NCBI GenBank assembly: GCA_045613305.1
Contig: JAZLAU010000014.1
Span: 1 to 14,551 of the forward strand
Length of the DNA: 14,551 bases
Direction of reading: 5' to 3'
From: SFTJ01 sp045613305
Lineage (GTDB): Bacteria; Bacteroidota; Bacteroidia; Bacteroidales; Muribaculaceae
Shown piece by piece: positions 1-7,080 of the stretch (position 1 is its first letter; every line of letters starts with the position of its first letter). A program made the position numbers and the translations under genes. The notes under the pieces are model-generated. The model made no database searches. It saw only the letters and a program-made list of their open reading frames with translations, and was not told the origin of the DNA.

Positions 1-1785
1 GATAACTTGACCTGGCTTAACAAGAATTTGCTTAACGGTACCTTCGATTTCGGCAGTGATGTTGTGTTGCATCTTCATTGCTTCGTACACAATCACATCT
101 TGGCCTTTCTTGATAACATCGCCTGGTTTAACAAGGATTTCAATCACAGTACCACCCATAGGAGCGTTAAGAGTTGGGCCGGTTACTTGTGTGTCGTTGT
201 CGGCAACAGTAGCGCCGGTGTTTGTTTGTTGTGCGCCGCTAGCTGCAAATTCTTCGGCTCTACGATTCATCAAGAACTTCTTGGCTGGTAGAGGAAGTAA
301 TTGAAGAAGAAGGAATTCTTGAGCGTTTTGAGCTAATTGAACGCCTCCAAATTCGGCAAGGACTGGGTTTTCTGGGTCCTTATATGAACTTACGTCGTAA
401 GGGGTTTCAACAGGAGTGCCACAAATCTTGTTACGGAATTCTGGGTCGATAGGCACAGGAGTAGTGCCATACTTGCCAAGCACAAGGTCGATAAATTGGT
501 TTGACTTGTTGCTGTAATCAGGCTTTCCGCTCTTGCGGTCGACTGCAACGTTAACGGCTTGTGCACCAACGATTTGGCTTGTAGGTGTAACCAAAGGTAC
601 AAGACCTGCGTCGCGGCGAACGGTAGGGATAAGTTTCATGGCTTCTTCGAGCATGTCTTCAGCGCCAAGAGCGCGAAGGTTAGCCACCATGTTAGTGTAC
701 ATACCGCCAGGAACTTCGGCATGCTTAACAATTTCGTTTGGCTTAGGGAATCCGAAATAAGCCTCGATAGCGTGGCATGCTTCAAGCATTGCTGGCTCAT
801 TGTTTGCTTTGCCTGCTTCAATAGCTTTGTCGAATAATGCGTCGATTTCGGCAGGAAGAACGTCGTTAAGCGGATCGAATGGCTTAGGGAAGTTGTCCTT
901 GTGAAGGTCAACTGCAGCCAAGCCCTTACGAACATCGTAAAGCTCGTTGCGGATTTTGCCTACAGCTTCCATGTTGCATTCCAATTCTACACCAAGTTTT
1001 TTAGCGAAGATGTAGATTAGTTCGATTGCAGGAGCAGCCGAGCCTTCAGCAAACCACCAGATGTTAGTGTCGAGGATGTCTACACCGTTCATTATTGCCA
1101 TCACGCAAGATGCCAAACCGTAGCCTGGAGTACAGTGGGTGTGGAAATCAATTGGCACGTTGATTGAAGCCTTTAGCTTTGGCATCAAAGTGGCAATGCG
1201 AGCTGGATTTACAAGACCTGCCATATCTTTTATGGTGATGATTTTAGCGCCAAGGTCTTCATAGCCCTTTGCTTTTTCCACAAAGTATTCGTCGGTGAAT
1301 ATCTTTTTAGTATCATCGTCAGACTTAGGGTCAACGGTGTAGCAAACAGCACCGTCGGCAATACCGCCAAGTTTGTTGATGATTTCTACTGATTCTTTAA
1401 CGTTGTTAAGGTCGTTTAGAGCGTCGAAGATACGCATGATGCCAAGACCTGTTTTGATGGCTTCTACATAGAAACCTTCAATTACGTTGGTAGGGTATGG
1501 AGCATATCCGAAAAGGTTACGTCCGCGAGAAAGAGCAGTTAGATAAGAACGATGCTTGTCGCCGTTAATCTTATCGCTGATTGATTTCAATCTGTACCAA
1601 GGTGATTCGTCAAGATAGCGCATCACAGAATCGGGCACTGCACCGCCCCAAACTTCCATTGCATAGAAACCTGCTTCAACATAATGAGGAAGAAGCTTAT
1701 CAATACTCGACTGTGGTAAACGTGTTGCGAATAATGACTGTTGACCATCTCGAAGGGTCAAATCTCTAATCTTTAATTTTCTCAT
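1..1785 (-). CDS. oadA: Biotin-dependent carboxyltransferase: oxaloacetate decarboxylase alpha / pyruvate carboxylase subunit B type (3' partial)
   Basis: The reading frame is open from the ATG at 1783-1785 to the left edge, 595 codons with no stop. The N-terminal half is a pyruvate-carboxyltransferase TIM barrel: LRDGQQS at residues 11-17, MEVWGGA near 43-49, the probable carbamylated lysine K186 in IKDMAG, and metal-binding H215/H217 in HTHCTPG. A conserved carboxylase linker follows, then a spacer rich in Ala, Gln and Thr, then a C-terminal biotinyl domain with EAMKMQ at 568-573 (biotinylated lysine K571). Only about the last 15-20 residues should be missing. Family members transfer CO2 between oxaloacetate or pyruvate and biotin. 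The decarboxylase form works with membrane subunits OadB/OadG to pump Na+, while the carboxylase form pairs with a separate biotin carboxylase. Neither partner is in this window, so the direction of the reaction is not settled. A possible -7 element lies at 1876-1883. Confidence 0.93.
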   Translation of the reverse strand, partial: MRKLKIRDLTLRDGQQSLFATRLPQSSIDKLLPHYVEAGFYAMEVWGGAVPDSVMRYLDESPWYRLKSISDKINGDKHRSYLTALSRGRNLFGYAPYPTNVIEGFYVEAIKTGLGIMRIFDALNDLNNVKESVEIINKLGGIADGAVCYTVDPKSDDDTKKIFTDEYFVEKAKGYEDLGAKIITIKDMAGLVNPARIATLMPKLKASINVPIDFHTHCTPGYGLASCVMAIMNGVDILDTNIWWFAEGSAAPAIELIYIFAKKLGVELECNMEAVGKIRNELYDVRKGLAAVDLHKDNFPKPFDPLNDVLPAEIDALFDKAIEAGKANNEPAMLEACHAIEAYFGFPKPNEIVKHAEVPGGMYTNMVANLRALGAEDMLEEAMKLIPTVRRDAGLVPLVTPTSQIVGAQAVNVAVDRKSGKPDYSNKSNQFIDLVLGKYGTTPVPIDPEFRNKICGTPVETPYDVSSYKDPENPVLAEFGGVQLAQNAQEFLLLQLLPLPAKKFLMNRRAEEFAASGAQQTNTGATVADNDTQVTGPTLNAPMGGTVIEILVKPGDVIKKGQDVIVYEAMKMQHNITAEIEGTVKQILVKPGQVI

Positions 1786-1875
1786 AATAAATTCAGTTAA
1801 AGTATGTAATGGCCCTTTGGGCTCATTAGTGTTTGTTTTTATATTGTATTAGATGTTTCAGATGTTTAGTTATTG

Positions 1876-1883
1876 CAAAGATA
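1876..1883 (-). promoter_or_regulatory. Possible promoter -7 element for the carboxyltransferase gene
   Basis: On the minus strand this reads TATCTTTG, a full match to the Bacteroidota -7 consensus TAnnTTTG. It would put the transcription start near 1870 and give a leader of about 85 nt. I find no good TTTG -33 box at the usual 19-21 nt spacing, so this is tentative. The same octamer sits upstream of nqrA at 9689-9696. Apart from this and the promoter of the next gene, the 317 bp between the divergent genes (1786-2102) is AT-rich and shows nothing else I recognise. Confidence 0.4.
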
Positions 1884-2015
1884 ATTATTTAAGTTATAAA
1901 ACCTAATGTTTTGATAATTATTTTGCGAAAAATACTGAAAATTTTCCGTAATTGCCTGTGGTGGGAACTAAATGGATAATTTTAGTGTTTTATAGAGTTA
2001 AAATGCACAATGGCG

Positions 2016-2046
2016 TTTGCGTGGAAATTAATTTTACTTAATTTTG
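2016..2046 (+). promoter_or_regulatory. Bacteroidota-type promoter for the PHP phosphatase
   Basis: TTTG at 2016-2019 and TAATTTTG at 2039-2046 are separated by 19 nt, which fits the -33 TTTG / -7 TAnnTTTG consensus exactly. The predicted start of transcription is near 2053, leaving a leader of about 50 nt. A perfect 8-bp inverted repeat (2055-2062 with 2067-2074) begins right at that start site. Confidence 0.7.
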
Positions 2047-2054
2047 TATGTAGG

Positions 2055-2074
2055 CAAACAAAATGATTTGTTTG
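2055..2074. repeat. Perfect inverted repeat at the predicted +1 of the PHP gene
   Basis: CAAACAAA (2055-2062), loop ATGA, TTTGTTTG (2067-2074). It could be an operator for a dimeric regulator or an early hairpin at the 5' end of the mRNA. The A/T-rich arms also resemble promoter TTTG boxes, so chance cannot be excluded. Confidence 0.45.
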
Positions 2075-2102
2075 TCGAGGTAAAACAAAAATAGGAATAG
2101 AT

Positions 2103-2846
2103 ATGTTCAGTTTTTTCAGAAGGAAAAAGGATGTGAAATTGTTTTTTCACACTGATGTTCACAATCATCTTTTGCCGGGTGTTGACCATGGGGCGCAATC
2201 GGTAGACGATTCGATAAAACTTATTGAAAGGCTGATGGCTATAGGAATAAATAGATTTGTGTTTACTCCACACGTCACAGCACGAACTTTTGAAAATACT
2301 CCCGAAACAATAAAGATGGGATTTGATGTGCTAAAGCAGGCTGTTGACGAGCGAGGTTTAGACATTGAAATGCAGTATTCGGCAGAATATCGCATGGATG
2401 AGTACTGGTTGCGTCAGCGCGAGGAGGACAAGTTGATTAAGATGCCTAACGATTATTTGTTGCTGGAAAACAGTTATCAGCAAGAGATGATGATGATGGA
2501 TGACATTATGTTCGATTTGCGAATTCAGGGCTATAAGCCAATGTTGGCGCATCCTGAGCGTTATTCCTATTATTCGATGCGTCACGACAGGTATAGGTCG
2601 CTTCACAATGCCTGTGTTAAGTTTCAGGTCAATCTTTTGTCGTTGGCCGGATTTTATGGCAGTGGCCCTAAGGCTGCTGCAGAGTGGCTTATAGATAATA
2701 AATTTTGTGACTTTTTGGGTAGTGACATGCATAACGAGAAGCATGCTGAGGTTTTAGAAAGCTATCTTGCGTCAAAAGAGTGGGCGAGGTTGTCGAAAAA
2801 ACTTCAAGGCGCGTTGCTTAACGACTCGTTGATGATTAAAAAGTGA
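2103..2846 (+). CDS. PHP-domain protein-tyrosine phosphatase, CpsB/CapC (YwqE) family
   Basis: The 247-residue protein has the polymerase-and-histidinol-phosphatase metal motifs in order: HNHLLPGVDHG with H20 and H22, TPH with H57, a probable metal-ligand glutamate E95 in SAEYRMDE, AHPERY with H150, and GSDMH with D208/H210. Length and motif order match Mn-dependent tyrosine phosphatases that dephosphorylate the BY-kinases controlling capsule or exopolysaccharide chain length. The usual DDG after LLPG(I/V) is D-H-G here (H29). There is no signal peptide, so it is probably cytoplasmic. No BY-kinase, Wza or glycosyltransferase gene is next to it, so it stands alone with its own promoter. Transcription probably ends in the shared palindrome at 2934-2976. 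The family call is firm; the physiological substrate is inferred. Confidence 0.88.
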   Translation: MFSFFRRKKDVKLFFHTDVHNHLLPGVDHGAQSVDDSIKLIERLMAIGINRFVFTPHVTARTFENTPETIKMGFDVLKQAVDERGLDIEMQYSAEYRMDEYWLRQREEDKLIKMPNDYLLLENSYQQEMMMMDDIMFDLRIQGYKPMLAHPERYSYYSMRHDRYRSLHNACVKFQVNLLSLAGFYGSGPKAAAEWLIDNKFCDFLGSDMHNEKHAEVLESYLASKEWARLSKKLQGALLNDSLMIKK

Positions 2847-2933
2847 TGCATGTGGGAGCCCCATTGCAGCATGAATGCAATGTGTGGTTGAACGGGGAGC
2901 GTAATTTGTGCGTTTAGGTAAAAGTTAATCAAT

Positions 2934-2976
2934 ATATAAAGAGAAAAGCAGGAATTTCCTGCTTTTCTCTTTATAT
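2934..2976. terminator. Bidirectional terminator, 21-bp perfect stem
   Basis: The arms at 2934-2954 and 2956-2976 are exact reverse complements around a single central base; in RNA the A/U centre would open as the loop. The A-rich left and T-rich right flanks give a U-tract in either direction. It lies between the convergent phosphatase (+) and cytidylate-kinase-like (-) genes and should stop both transcripts. A weaker inverted repeat, CATTGCA/TGCAATG at 2862-2882, lies just upstream. Confidence 0.85.
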
Positions 2977-2995
2977 TATAATATAATGTGTAAAC

Positions 2996-3637
2996 TTATT
3001 CGCCAAGTCGAGCTTTGACATATGCGGTGATGATGTTAGCCACTTGTTCAACCGATATTTTTGAAGAGTCGATTGAAAGGTCGTAGCTTTTAGCGTCGCC
3101 CCACTTTTTGTCGGTGTAGAAGTTGTAGTATTCGGCGCGAAGTTTGTCTTTTTTTTCAGCCAAATTGCGAGCTTCATCAGCAGTGGTGCACTTGTCGCGT
3201 TCAAGGATTCGCTTGATGCGTTGCTCAATATTTGCGTGAATGAAAATGCTGATAGTGTTTGGCTGGTTGCGCAGAATGTAGTCGGCTGTTCTGCCCAGTA
3301 TCACGCAACTGCTTCGTTGAGCAATGGTAGCAATTACTTCGCTTTGTTGGCGATAAATATTGTCGTTTGAAATTGGGCTGTTTCCCACAACGAAAGAGCC
3401 GCTGTGGAAGCCGGAGCTAAATGACATTAATCCTGAGAAGAAACTTGGCGAGCGCTCGTCGGCGGCTTCAAAGAAGTCGCTGTTCATGCCAGTTGATTTG
3501 GCTGCTTCGGTTAATAGCTCTTTATCGTAGTAGTCGATGCCTAATTGCTCGGCAATCATTCGTCCAATTATGCGGCCACCGCTGCCGAATTGTCGTCCTA
3601 TGGTAATAACAAAATGAGGTTTGTTTGGAGTATTCAT
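2996..3637 (-). CDS. Cytidylate-kinase-like family protein
   Basis: This 213-residue protein has a P-loop-like GRQFGSGG at residues 14-21, CVILGRTADYIL at 111-122 and WG...YDLSIDSS at 179-192, the layout of Bacteroidota cytidylate-kinase-like proteins (a P-loop nucleoside-monophosphate kinase relative). I chose the ATG at 3635-3637 because the conserved fold starts a few residues later (HFVITIGRQFGSGG). The frame stays open to an ATG at 3689-3691, but those 18 extra residues are low-complexity and would cover the probable promoter. By family it should phosphorylate a nucleoside monophosphate, but substrate specificity cannot be read here, and a dedicated Cmk usually exists elsewhere in these genomes. 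It is a single-gene transcript ending in the palindrome at 2934-2976. Confidence 0.85.
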   Translation of the reverse strand: MNTPNKPHFVITIGRQFGSGGRIIGRMIAEQLGIDYYDKELLTEAAKSTGMNSDFFEAADERSPSFFSGLMSFSSGFHSGSFVVGNSPISNDNIYRQQSEVIATIAQRSSCVILGRTADYILRNQPNTISIFIHANIEQRIKRILERDKCTTADEARNLAEKKDKLRAEYYNFYTDKKWGDAKSYDLSIDSSKISVEQVANIITAYVKARLGE

Positions 3638-3661
3638 GGTTGAACTGATTTTTTGTTTAAA

Positions 3662-3692
3662 CAAAATAAGTAAAAAAAAATTATTTGGCAAA
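3662..3692 (-). promoter_or_regulatory. Promoter for the cytidylate-kinase-like gene
   Basis: On the minus strand TTTG (3692-3689) is followed after 19 nt by TTATTTTG (3669-3662), one mismatch from TAnnTTTG. The leader would be only about 18 nt before the ATG at 3637, which supports the shorter start. A 16-bp perfect palindrome, TTTTGTTTAAACAAAA (3651-3666), overlaps the -7 box and the predicted start site. Confidence 0.55.
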
Positions 3693-3717
3693 ATTTTTTG
3701 TTCAGCTAGAATGCAAA

Positions 3718-3752
3718 AAGAAGAATCGCTCCCAGTAGGGGCGATTCTTCTT
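3718..3752 (-). terminator. Terminator of the nqr operon
   Basis: Stem 3718-3732 pairs with 3738-3752 (15 bp, one G-U pair) around a 5-nt loop. Read on the minus strand the stem is followed by a run of T. It lies 33 bp past the nqrF stop codon and before the promoter of the downstream minus-strand gene. Confidence 0.85.
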
Positions 3753-3784
3753 ATATGAGTAGGTCTTATTTGTTTTTTTGTTTA

Positions 3785-5068
3785 TTATGCGCCAAAGTTG
3801 TCGTAGTGAATGCTGCTTTGGTCAACGCCAAGACTGTCGAGCATTTGATTAACGGCATTGCTCATTGGGCCAGGACCACACATGTAGTATTCGATATCTT
3901 CAGGAGCGTCATGGTCCTTAAGATATGTTTCGTACATAACTTGGTGAACGAAACCAGCAGTGTATTCAACACCGGCAGCATCTGCAGCAGGGTCAGGGCG
4001 GTCAAGCGCCAAGTGGAACTTGAAGTTAGGGAATTCCTTTTCGATAGCAAGGAAGTCTTCAAGATAGAACACTTCGTTAAGAGCACGCGCACCATAGAAG
4101 TAGTGCATAATGCGGTCGGTGGTGCGAAGAGTCTTAGTCATGTGCATGATTTGAGCTCTAAGCGGAGCCATACCGGCGCCACCACCAACCCAAATCATTT
4201 CGCGCTTAGAGTCGAAGATAGGGTGGAAGTCGCCATAAGGGCCACTCATCATAACCTTGTCACCTGGCTTCAATGTGAAGATGTAAGAAGATGCAATACC
4301 TGGCATTACGTCTTGGAATCCAACTTGTGGCTTTGGTTTGAATGGAGGAGTGGCGATACGAACTGTTAGCATAAAGCGGTCGCCTTCGGCTGGGTAGTTG
4401 GCCATAGAGTAAGCGCGAACTGTTGGCTCGGTATTCTTACACTTAAGGTCGAACAAGCCGAATTTTTCCCAAGCTGGAAGATATTCGCCAAGCGATGCTT
4501 TGTCGATATCCTTGTCGTAGTCGATGTCGAATGTAGGAATCTTGATTTGAGCGTAGCTACCTGGAATGAAGTTCATGTGTTCGCCTTCAGGTAGGGCAAC
4601 GATGAATTCCTTGATAAAGGAAGCAACATTGTTGTTTGAAACAACAGTACATTCATATTCTTTAACGTCAAGAACCGATTCAGGCACTTCGATGTTGAGG
4701 TCGTTTTTCACTTTCACTTGGCAACCCAATCTCCAATGGTCGTTTTGCTCTTTGCGAGAGAAGTGAACGGCTTCAGTAGGAAGAATTTCGCCACCACCTT
4801 CGGTTACGCGGCACTTGCATTGTCCGCAGCTACCCTTACCGCCGCAAGCCGACGATAGGAAAACGCCGTTGGCTTGAAGTGCGTTAAGCAAAGTTGAGCC
4901 TGAATTTGATTCGATTTCTTTTTTGCCGTTGATGTCGATTTTCACCTTGCCAGAAGGCACAAGATAATGCTTAGCAACGAGAAGCATAATCACAAGGACA
5001 AGAGTTACAATCAAGAAAATGATTGCGCTCAAGGCTACTGTAAAGATATTTATTTCTAATAAAGTCAT
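3785..5068 (-). CDS. nqrF: Na+-translocating NADH:quinone reductase subunit F
   Basis: NqrF is the NADH-oxidising entry subunit of the Na+-pumping NQR complex. The 427-residue protein starts with one membrane helix (about 8-32). A plant-type ferredoxin domain follows, with [2Fe-2S] ligands C75, C81, C84 and C116, each exactly five residues beyond the equivalent positions in the Vibrio protein. The C-terminal half is a ferredoxin-reductase module: FAD motif RAYSMANYP, nucleotide-binding GGGAGMAPLR and CGPGPM near the end, finishing with the typical aromatic tail YDNFGA. All cofactor residues are present. It is the last gene of the operon, 5 nt after nqrE, and is followed by a strong terminator. 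Confidence 0.98.
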   Translation of the reverse strand: MTLLEINIFTVALSAIIFLIVTLVLVIMLLVAKHYLVPSGKVKIDINGKKEIESNSGSTLLNALQANGVFLSSACGGKGSCGQCKCRVTEGGGEILPTEAVHFSRKEQNDHWRLGCQVKVKNDLNIEVPESVLDVKEYECTVVSNNNVASFIKEFIVALPEGEHMNFIPGSYAQIKIPTFDIDYDKDIDKASLGEYLPAWEKFGLFDLKCKNTEPTVRAYSMANYPAEGDRFMLTVRIATPPFKPKPQVGFQDVMPGIASSYIFTLKPGDKVMMSGPYGDFHPIFDSKREMIWVGGGAGMAPLRAQIMHMTKTLRTTDRIMHYFYGARALNEVFYLEDFLAIEKEFPNFKFHLALDRPDPAADAAGVEYTAGFVHQVMYETYLKDHDAPEDIEYYMCGPGPMSNAVNQMLDSLGVDQSSIHYDNFGA

Positions 5069-5073
5069 AGTGT

Positions 5074-5688
5074 TTAGATTTTAATACCTAGGAAGCTCAT
5101 GAATGCAATACCCATAAGTCCGGTGATGATGAATGAAATGCCAATGCCCTTAAGAGGCGCAGGTACGTTAGAATACTCAATTTTTTCGCGAATTGCGGCG
5201 ATGCCTACAATGGCAAGAAGCCAACCGATGCCCGAACCTGCTCCGTAAACTGTTGCAGTCCAAGCTGAATCGAGTCCGCGTTGTTGCATAAACAATGATG
5301 CACCAAGGATGGCACAGTTAACTGCGATAAGTGGAAGGAAAATACCCAATGAAGCGTAAAGCGATGGGGTGAATTTTTCAACTGCCATTTCCACAAGTTG
5401 AGTCATTGATGCAATAACGGCAATAAACATAATCAATCCCAAGAAACTTAGGTCGACAGTGTTGTAGTCTTCGCCAAGCCAAGCAAGAGCGCCAGGTTTA
5501 AGCACGTAGGTGTCGAGCAAATAGTTGATAGGAAGAGTTACTACAAGCATGAAAGTAACTGCAATACCAAGTCCGAGCGCCGTTTTTACATTCTTAGATA
5601 CAGCCAAGAACGAGCACATACCCAAGAAGTAGGCGAATATCATATTGTCGATAAAAATCGAACGAATAAATAAATTCAAATGTTCCAT
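5074..5688 (-). CDS. nqrE: Na+-translocating NADH:quinone reductase subunit E
   Basis: This 204-residue integral membrane subunit has about six hydrophobic helices. NqrE forms a pseudosymmetric pair with NqrD around an intramembrane iron-sulfur centre. The cysteines expected for it are present: C25 in GMCSFLA and C125 in AVNCAILGA. Length is normal for the family. It lies 27 nt after nqrD and 5 nt before nqrF, consistent with one transcript and equal stoichiometry. Confidence 0.98.
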   Translation of the reverse strand: MEHLNLFIRSIFIDNMIFAYFLGMCSFLAVSKNVKTALGLGIAVTFMLVVTLPINYLLDTYVLKPGALAWLGEDYNTVDLSFLGLIMFIAVIASMTQLVEMAVEKFTPSLYASLGIFLPLIAVNCAILGASLFMQQRGLDSAWTATVYGAGSGIGWLLAIVGIAAIREKIEYSNVPAPLKGIGISFIITGLMGIAFMSFLGIKI

Positions 5689-5715
5689 TTGTCTTTTTTA
5701 AATAAGAGTGGTGAG

Positions 5716-6336
5716 TTACTTTTCTTGAAGTTCTTTATTGCGAGAACGTTGAAACCAAATAATGCAAGCGGCAGTGATAAGCGCCATAGGAGGCAAAATC
5801 ATAAAGCCGTTGTTCATGTATCCTGCATCATAGAATGATTGAGGAATGACTTGAATGCCAAGTAGTGTGCCCGAACCAAGAAGCTCGCGGAAGAAAGCCA
5901 CTACAAAAAGTATAACGGTGTAGCCGATGCCGTTGCCGATGCCGTCGATGAATGCAGGCCATGGCTTGTTGCCAAGTGCAAATGCTTCAAGGCGTCCCAT
6001 TAGGATACAGTTGGTGATAATCAAACCGATGAATACTGAAAGCTGTTTGCTCACTTCATAGGTGTAAGCCTTAAGTATTTGGTCGACGATAATTACCAAC
6101 GCTGCAACAACCACAAGCTGAACAATGATGCGGATGTTGTTAGGAATTGAGTTTCTTAGAAGTGAAATAATCACGTTTGAGAAAGCAAGAACGGCAGTAA
6201 CCGAGATACCCATTACAAGAGCTGGTTCAAGTTTGGCAGTAACCGCCAATACCGAACAAATACCCAATACCTGCACGATGACAGGATTGTTTTTTGAAAA
6301 TGGGTTGAAAAATATTTCTTTAATTTTTGTTGCCAT
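5716..6336 (-). CDS. nqrD: Na+-translocating NADH:quinone reductase subunit D
   Basis: This 206-residue membrane subunit is the paralogue and partner of NqrE. The iron-binding cysteines are C27 (LGICSVLAV) and C110 (IITNCILMGR), and the GNGIGYTVIL and FFRELLGSG segments are typical of the RnfE/NqrD family. The N-terminal KEIFFNPFSKNNPV also matches the family, which supports the start at 6334-6336. The gene lies 9 nt after nqrC. Confidence 0.98.
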   Translation of the reverse strand: MATKIKEIFFNPFSKNNPVIVQVLGICSVLAVTAKLEPALVMGISVTAVLAFSNVIISLLRNSIPNNIRIIVQLVVVAALVIIVDQILKAYTYEVSKQLSVFIGLIITNCILMGRLEAFALGNKPWPAFIDGIGNGIGYTVILFVVAFFRELLGSGTLLGIQVIPQSFYDAGYMNNGFMILPPMALITAACIIWFQRSRNKELQEK

Positions 6337-6345
6337 AATTTTTGA

Positions 6346-7065
6346 TTACTTGTTGTTTGACAATGTTTTCAAGAAGGCGTTGTAGTCGGTTAGGCAATTG
6401 CTTAGCATGTCTTGCACGCCCTTGCTGGTTATAGTGCCACCTGAGATTGCATCCACGTAGTCGGCATTGCTGATTGGCTTTTGTCCAACTTTCATGACTT
6501 CAACCGGAACGAATTCTCCTTCTTTATAAAGTTCTTTGCCTTCAAATTGCTTTTGGAAAGCAGGCTTGTCGATTTCGGCGCCAAGACCTGGAGTTTCGCT
6601 TTGGTGAGAGAAATAAGCGCCATAAATGGTGCTGCCGTTTTCTTCAACCGAAACATATCCCCAAATAGGGCCCCACAAACCGGCACCCGACACAGGCATC
6701 AAATAGCGACTCTTTGCGTCGTCGCCAACAAACTTAAACACTGGAATAGTGCGTTCTTCTTGAGGCTTTTTAAGCTCTTTTGCCAAATCGATGGCGAAAG
6801 CTTCGTCGGCATTGTTGCTCACAACTTCGCCGTTGGTTTTTACTATTAATGCTTCAGGGAAGTATTTTTGGTAAGTTGCTATTACTTCTGCATCGTTTTC
6901 TACCGCAACATGCACTGCTGTAAGCATTTGCTTCATCTTGTCGATTTTGATGTTGTCGTCTTGCAAAGGCTTGAGTGCGCTATACACAAGCGACAATGCT
7001 GCCCCTACCAAGATAACCATAACGGCAGAGTAGATAATAGTGTAAGTGTTACTTTGTTTGTTCAT
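6346..7065 (-). CDS. nqrC: Na+-translocating NADH:quinone reductase subunit C (covalent FMN)
   Basis: NqrC has one N-terminal membrane helix (about 9-31) and a periplasmic flavin domain carrying FMN esterified to a threonine by the transferase ApbE. The attachment motif appears as DAISGGTITS with acceptor T211. The more common form is SGAT, so the Ala before the threonine is Gly here. Conserved GLWGPIWGYV (129-138) and HQSETPGLGAEI (154-165) are present. The 239-residue length is within the family range. The start is fixed by a strong Shine-Dalgarno, AGGAGG at 7079-7074, 8 nt before the ATG and directly after the nqrB stop; this is unusual in Bacteroidota. No apbE gene is in the window. Confidence 0.98.
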   Translation of the reverse strand: MNKQSNTYTIIYSAVMVILVGAALSLVYSALKPLQDDNIKIDKMKQMLTAVHVAVENDAEVIATYQKYFPEALIVKTNGEVVSNNADEAFAIDLAKELKKPQEERTIPVFKFVGDDAKSRYLMPVSGAGLWGPIWGYVSVEENGSTIYGAYFSHQSETPGLGAEIDKPAFQKQFEGKELYKEGEFVPVEVMKVGQKPISNADYVDAISGGTITSKGVQDMLSNCLTDYNAFLKTLSNNK

Positions 7066-7073
7066 AACTGTAT

Positions 7074-7079
7074 CCTCCT
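7074..7079 (-). promoter_or_regulatory. Canonical Shine-Dalgarno of nqrC
   Basis: On the minus strand this reads AGGAGG with an 8-nt spacer to the nqrC ATG, squeezed between the nqrB stop (7081-7083) and the nqrC start. Most other genes here have only A/T-rich leaders, as expected for Bacteroidota, so this site stands out and decides the nqrC start. Confidence 0.75.
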
Positions 7080-7080
7080 A

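Noticed and set aside
533..837. Two overlapping plus-strand frames (75 and 92 codons) opposite the carboxyltransferase gene
   Set aside because: They are antisense to strongly conserved coding sequence and show no protein-like features.
3638..3691. Upstream ATG extending the cytidylate-kinase-like protein by 18 residues
   Set aside because: The extension is low-complexity, not part of the fold, and would place the predicted promoter inside the coding region.
3755..4369. 204-codon plus-strand open frame opposite nqrF
   Set aside because: It lies wholly antisense to well-conserved nqrF and the nqr terminator, and the translation has no recognisable domain. Codon bias on the real strand explains the open frame.
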